From assembly GCA_001600355.1 (NCBI GenBank), contig BCJU01000001.1, forward strand, positions 5,084,013-5,148,012: a stretch of DNA of 64,000 bases, given 5' to 3'. Position numbers and translations under genes: made by a program. The notes under the pieces were generated by a model. It was not told where the DNA came from. It saw only the letters and a list, made by a program, of their open reading frames with translations, and searched no databases. The stretch comes from Meira nashicola. Its lineage: Eukaryota; Basidiomycota; Exobasidiomycetes; Exobasidiales; Brachybasidiaceae. The stretch's first letter is position 1. Each line of letters begins with the position of its first letter. Of this stretch, positions 61,701 through 64,000 are shown piece after piece.

Positions 61701-64000
61701 TACAAGCAAGTCAAGCAAGTTACCACGAAACAGCTTCAAATCGTCGACTTAGCTTGGCAGAGCTCTATTTGACCATAGCATTTGATTTTGAAATTTTGGT
61801 CAGATTCTTGTCCTATCTGCTGGATAATGATTGGAGAGCATTCTTTACTGTCAAACGAAATCGTTTCGATTTGTTCCTCGCTCTGATCACTACCATCATT
61901 CAAATACCTGCCATCAAAAATTCTGACGTATTTCCTTGGCTAACGGTGTTTCAATTGGCACGTTTTTACCGTGTCATCATTGCTGTGCCTCGAATGGAAG
62001 CTCTCCTGTTTCGCGTTTTTGGTTCACTCTCCGGTCTCTTCAATATGATCGTTTTCCTTTTACTTATGGTAGGCTTGGCTTCCCTTTTGGCCGTTCAGCT
62101 TTTCAGGGGTGATATTCCCGCTGAATCTGACGGTCAACCGAACGAAATCAATTTCAAGCAAATGTGGAATTCATTCTTGGGCATGTATCAAATTTTCTCT
62201 TCTGAGAATTGGACAACACCTCTGTATAGCGCATTAACAAGCGAAGGAGAATTCAAACAAGCCGTAATCGCAGGTATATTTATGTGCGGATGGTTCTTAT
62301 TTGCCAACTTTATCGTCTTGCAAATGTTTATTGGTGTCATTGCAGAAAATTTTGGCATTGCTGAAAGTCAAAAACGAGCGCAACAATTAGAGGTCTATCT
62401 TCGCAATCTCGAAAAGCCCAAAACAGCTTTGATCGTTCGAATTTTGCAGCGTCTTAGCCCGTATAGATGGCTTCGGGAACACAATGCTGCCAAAATGGGG
62501 GAAAAGTTGCCAGAAGATCATCCGGAGACACGATTACAAGCCGAAAGAGCATTGGATAAGATTGACGAAAAGATTCTAAATCGTCGAAGTATTCGCAACA
62601 TCGTAAGTCCAAGCAAAGCACAAGGAGTTTTGAAAGTTGTGAGAAGAATCGCACGTTTGGACAGACCGGAAGAACAAATGCCTCTCGACACAATACGAGC
62701 GCGACAAATTCGTCAATCATTTTCAGGCACTTCAATGTTAAATGATCGACGTCAGATGAGCATGTATGAAACCGCTGCCGCGGCTGGAGTTGCAGCTACG
62801 CATGCAGCTGTTGCTGCTTCAAATGAGCCTTCCACTTTCTTTTCGGCATCTGACAATATGCAAAGTGATCCTCAAGATACAGCGCGATTGTTTGCTCGAG
62901 ATCGACAATTATTAAGGATGAGAAGCGATCTTGGATTGATATCTGAAGAAAGACCAAATCAAGCAGAAGTCAATGCGTTGCACGAAAACAGATGGAAAAA
63001 TGATCCACGTATCGCTCAAGCAAGAATGATCAATACGCACCCTTCTTACGAAAAATCTCTTTGGTTATTTTCTAATTTGAATAGATTCAGACGTACTTGT
63101 CAAAGTATCGTGCCATGTTCTCATGGTGAACGCCTTTTCGGAAGACGAACATCACCTTTCCGGTTGCGAATTTACCAACTAGCAATCTTTGCAACCATTG
63201 CGGCTAGTGTTATTATCGCTGGTTGGGCTACGCCTGCTTATCGTCGTCAGTGGTATCAAGATCATGGAATTCGTCGCGATAGTTGGTTTTCACTCACAGA
63301 AGTTACCTTGAGTTTGATCTTTATTGCAGAATTTTTCATCAAAGTTATCGCAGACGGGTTTGCATTCACGCCAAACGCATATCTTTTATCGCCATGGAAT
63401 GCTTTGGATTTGTTTGTTTTGTTGACTTTACTTGTCAATGTGACGACCGAATTGGCTGTTATCGGAGGTGTCAGTCGCTTTACCCGTGCGCTTAAAGCTT
63501 TTCGAGCTCTTCGCTTAATTAACTTGTCTGACCTTATGAGACGTACCTTTTCTGCTTTGATAGCCGTTGGAGGTCGTTTTATTGACGCTTCTGTGTTGGC
63601 AATCCTCTATATCGTTCCTTTTGCAATTTGGGGTCAGAATTTATTCTCTGGTTTACTTTACTCTTGCACAGATGGTAGCGCAGGTATTATCAATAAAGCA
63701 AGTTGTATCGGTGAATACGGTGCAAGCCCTTCTGAATGGACCTTCCTTGCTCCGCGTTCATGGCAAAATCCAACAGAAGGATCGGTGTATAGCTTTGACG
63801 ATTTCCGAAGCAGTTTATTGATCTTATTTGAGATTGTTAGTTTAGAAGGATGGACAAACGTAATGGCAACTGCAATGAGTGTAGCAGGATTCAATCAACA
63901 ACTTCAAACCGATCAAAGACAAATTAATGCTCTTTTCTTTGTCATCTACAATCTCATTGGTGCTGTCTTTGTTTTGACACTTTTCGTTGCAGTCATTATT
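58736..64000 (+). CDS. CCH1: Voltage-gated calcium channel alpha subunit Cch1 (partial, runs off the window)
   Basis: This is the plasma-membrane high-affinity Ca2+ channel, which works with Mid1 in stress and mating responses. The visible 1755 codons from the ATG at 58736 are uninterrupted. A disordered N-terminus of ~450 residues precedes domain I (from about 455). Its S4 shows FRALSVLRCARLL, and Asn882 occupies the selectivity-filter position in SSNGW. Domain II has Glu1157 in SSENW. Domain III starts near 1480 and has Glu1704 in LEGW. Domain IV lies beyond the edge. The first S5-P linker is Cys-rich. Asn instead of Glu in repeat I is, as I recall, usual for fungal Cch1. Confidence 0.93.
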   Translation, partial: MSRRSSITRSRSQSPAPENPQEVLDNRTTRSTSQAVPSLLLPSLNDSVDQSVSAAGPHASQFSIASYYFDPAQWGTDSHDSSARHTSRYPASLSVRESPPRVRTTQPNTISSSNHPSQNDGNDYDDDAERPFSNWAAGLDYDHAFGLEDEGELITSKGTLETSMLTSTPQQKPAPGSSPLRYGLAGPSRQIFGGRHGRDFSSATEGDVGVHPYIQVDNEDIQESFTNLPLDQEHLGPKPQDSVSFLGATSSRNSSFIQMGTEVPHQSASEVAALTAYKAPSGKVRQTEGYSDERSGERADMEPRRLDQFFGDEEEGMPRRVDSPSSLEEAGDAEMNATRDTHRSSADLYARMGISSRSGEANGVERAKQGLTRVGKSIRRISRRVVNLDGEERPNTEGVIRLPDHQEVDESSSDDEDGMYAVEEVQIVPSKTSSELRGKSLGIFGPENPFRRSLATLMSQWWIEPIILMMIIFNVILLVLQSSRDVFNHPRLPGYFDYWVDYALLAVFVIYTIELVARIVVSGLIINPPAAYEAPQEQRKAEDVVTSPPIETPFSQHLRAKAMRSNTLDTFAAMADTIKVRATEAVRPHNHLGQLNQHGKAPLSPNRAHAPRTVTSDVLDSEPTFPPHQHDQSQSSSATKSQFDRRQPSSATSSSGQWREKTSTFLQKSKLAPFAEAISKQRAQAADYAFLRHSWNRVDLLAVISFWVMFFLAIGGQEMTDNHHIFFFRALSVLRCARLLTVTRGTSVILRSLKTAGPLLVNVSFFTLFSMLLFSIIGVQSFEGNYRRSCLWVGDLQSDPNAPRGQNYTTQQMCGGHRDSVTGAKTRAIGSDGRPLPISIKGFICPVGQLCVESDQNPENNTESFDNIFFALLQVIIVISSNGWSTIMYNMMDADYYASCLYFIIGLIVMNFWMANLFVAVITNTFATISAETKQSAFAAERIEPAKPPSIVEESAAAQRRKRVANVFKRFWGYTKWFWLALIVADLGVQASQASYHETASNRRLSLAELYLTIAFDFEILVRFLSYLLDNDWRAFFTVKRNRFDLFLALITTIIQIPAIKNSDVFPWLTVFQLARFYRVIIAVPRMEALLFRVFGSLSGLFNMIVFLLLMVGLASLLAVQLFRGDIPAESDGQPNEINFKQMWNSFLGMYQIFSSENWTTPLYSALTSEGEFKQAVIAGIFMCGWFLFANFIVLQMFIGVIAENFGIAESQKRAQQLEVYLRNLEKPKTALIVRILQRLSPYRWLREHNAAKMGEKLPEDHPETRLQAERALDKIDEKILNRRSIRNIVSPSKAQGVLKVVRRIARLDRPEEQMPLDTIRARQIRQSFSGTSMLNDRRQMSMYETAAAAGVAATHAAVAASNEPSTFFSASDNMQSDPQDTARLFARDRQLLRMRSDLGLISEERPNQAEVNALHENRWKNDPRIAQARMINTHPSYEKSLWLFSNLNRFRRTCQSIVPCSHGERLFGRRTSPFRLRIYQLAIFATIAASVIIAGWATPAYRRQWYQDHGIRRDSWFSLTEVTLSLIFIAEFFIKVIADGFAFTPNAYLLSPWNALDLFVLLTLLVNVTTELAVIGGVSRFTRALKAFRALRLINLSDLMRRTFSALIAVGGRFIDASVLAILYIVPFAIWGQNLFSGLLYSCTDGSAGIINKASCIGEYGASPSEWTFLAPRSWQNPTEGSVYSFDDFRSSLLILFEIVSLEGWTNVMATAMSVAGFNQQLQTDQRQINALFFVIYNLIGAVFVLTLFVAVII

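Overview
This window looks like nuclear DNA of an intron-poor, rather AT-rich filamentous or dimorphic fungus. The gene set fits a fungus throughout: CCT4, cytochrome c peroxidase, a Pmt2-type mannosyltransferase, a class II cAMP phosphodiesterase, striatin, Pom33/TMEM33, indoleamine dioxygenase, a PKA catalytic subunit, Vps11 and a Cch1-type calcium channel. Uninterrupted reading frames up to 5.3 kb, tiny 5'-biased introns and compact divergent or convergent gene pairs suggest a basidiomycete, perhaps of the smut-related Ustilaginomycotina. That placement is inference only. I found no rRNA, convincing tRNA, CRISPR array or complete transposon.

Layout. 0-9 kb: CCT4, two neighbouring small secreted proteins (one with a reconstructed 5' intron), a monocarboxylate-type MFS transporter, an unrecognised helical protein and a Rab6/Ypt6 GTPase with a 5' intron. 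9.7-13.7 kb: cytochrome c peroxidase and a long-chain acyl-CoA synthetase, divergently arranged. 13.8-18.2 kb: an accessory island. It holds a relic of an acyl-CoA synthetase paralogue, a mosaic broken copy of the sugar transporter whose intact copy lies at 32 kb, a large GIY-YIG nuclease-domain protein, a fragment resembling the TMEM33-family gene at 36 kb, and two copies of a ~78-bp direct repeat. 18.3-26 kb: an OPT-family transporter, a 2.6-kb gene-free stretch and Pmt2. 28-36 kb: cAMP phosphodiesterase, the intact sugar transporter and an Mrx10/RMND1-like mitochondrial protein. 36.4-44 kb: a TMEM33/Pom33-family protein whose first intron follows the ATG directly, striatin, and an unusually large indoleamine 2,3-dioxygenase. 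44-47.2 kb: three tandem paralogous secreted proteins that share promoter layout. 49-64 kb: a PKA catalytic subunit with a uORF-bearing leader, an SH3 protein, the U2 snRNP protein SF3B2/Cus1, Vps11 and a Cch1-type channel running off the right edge.

Most genes are housekeeping. Regulatory links within the window are limited: the phosphodiesterase and PKA act on the same cAMP pathway, and Rab6 and Vps11 both serve Golgi/endosome/vacuole traffic. The most unusual material is the island around the GIY-YIG gene and the secreted-protein triplet. All identities rest on motif reading; no search was run.
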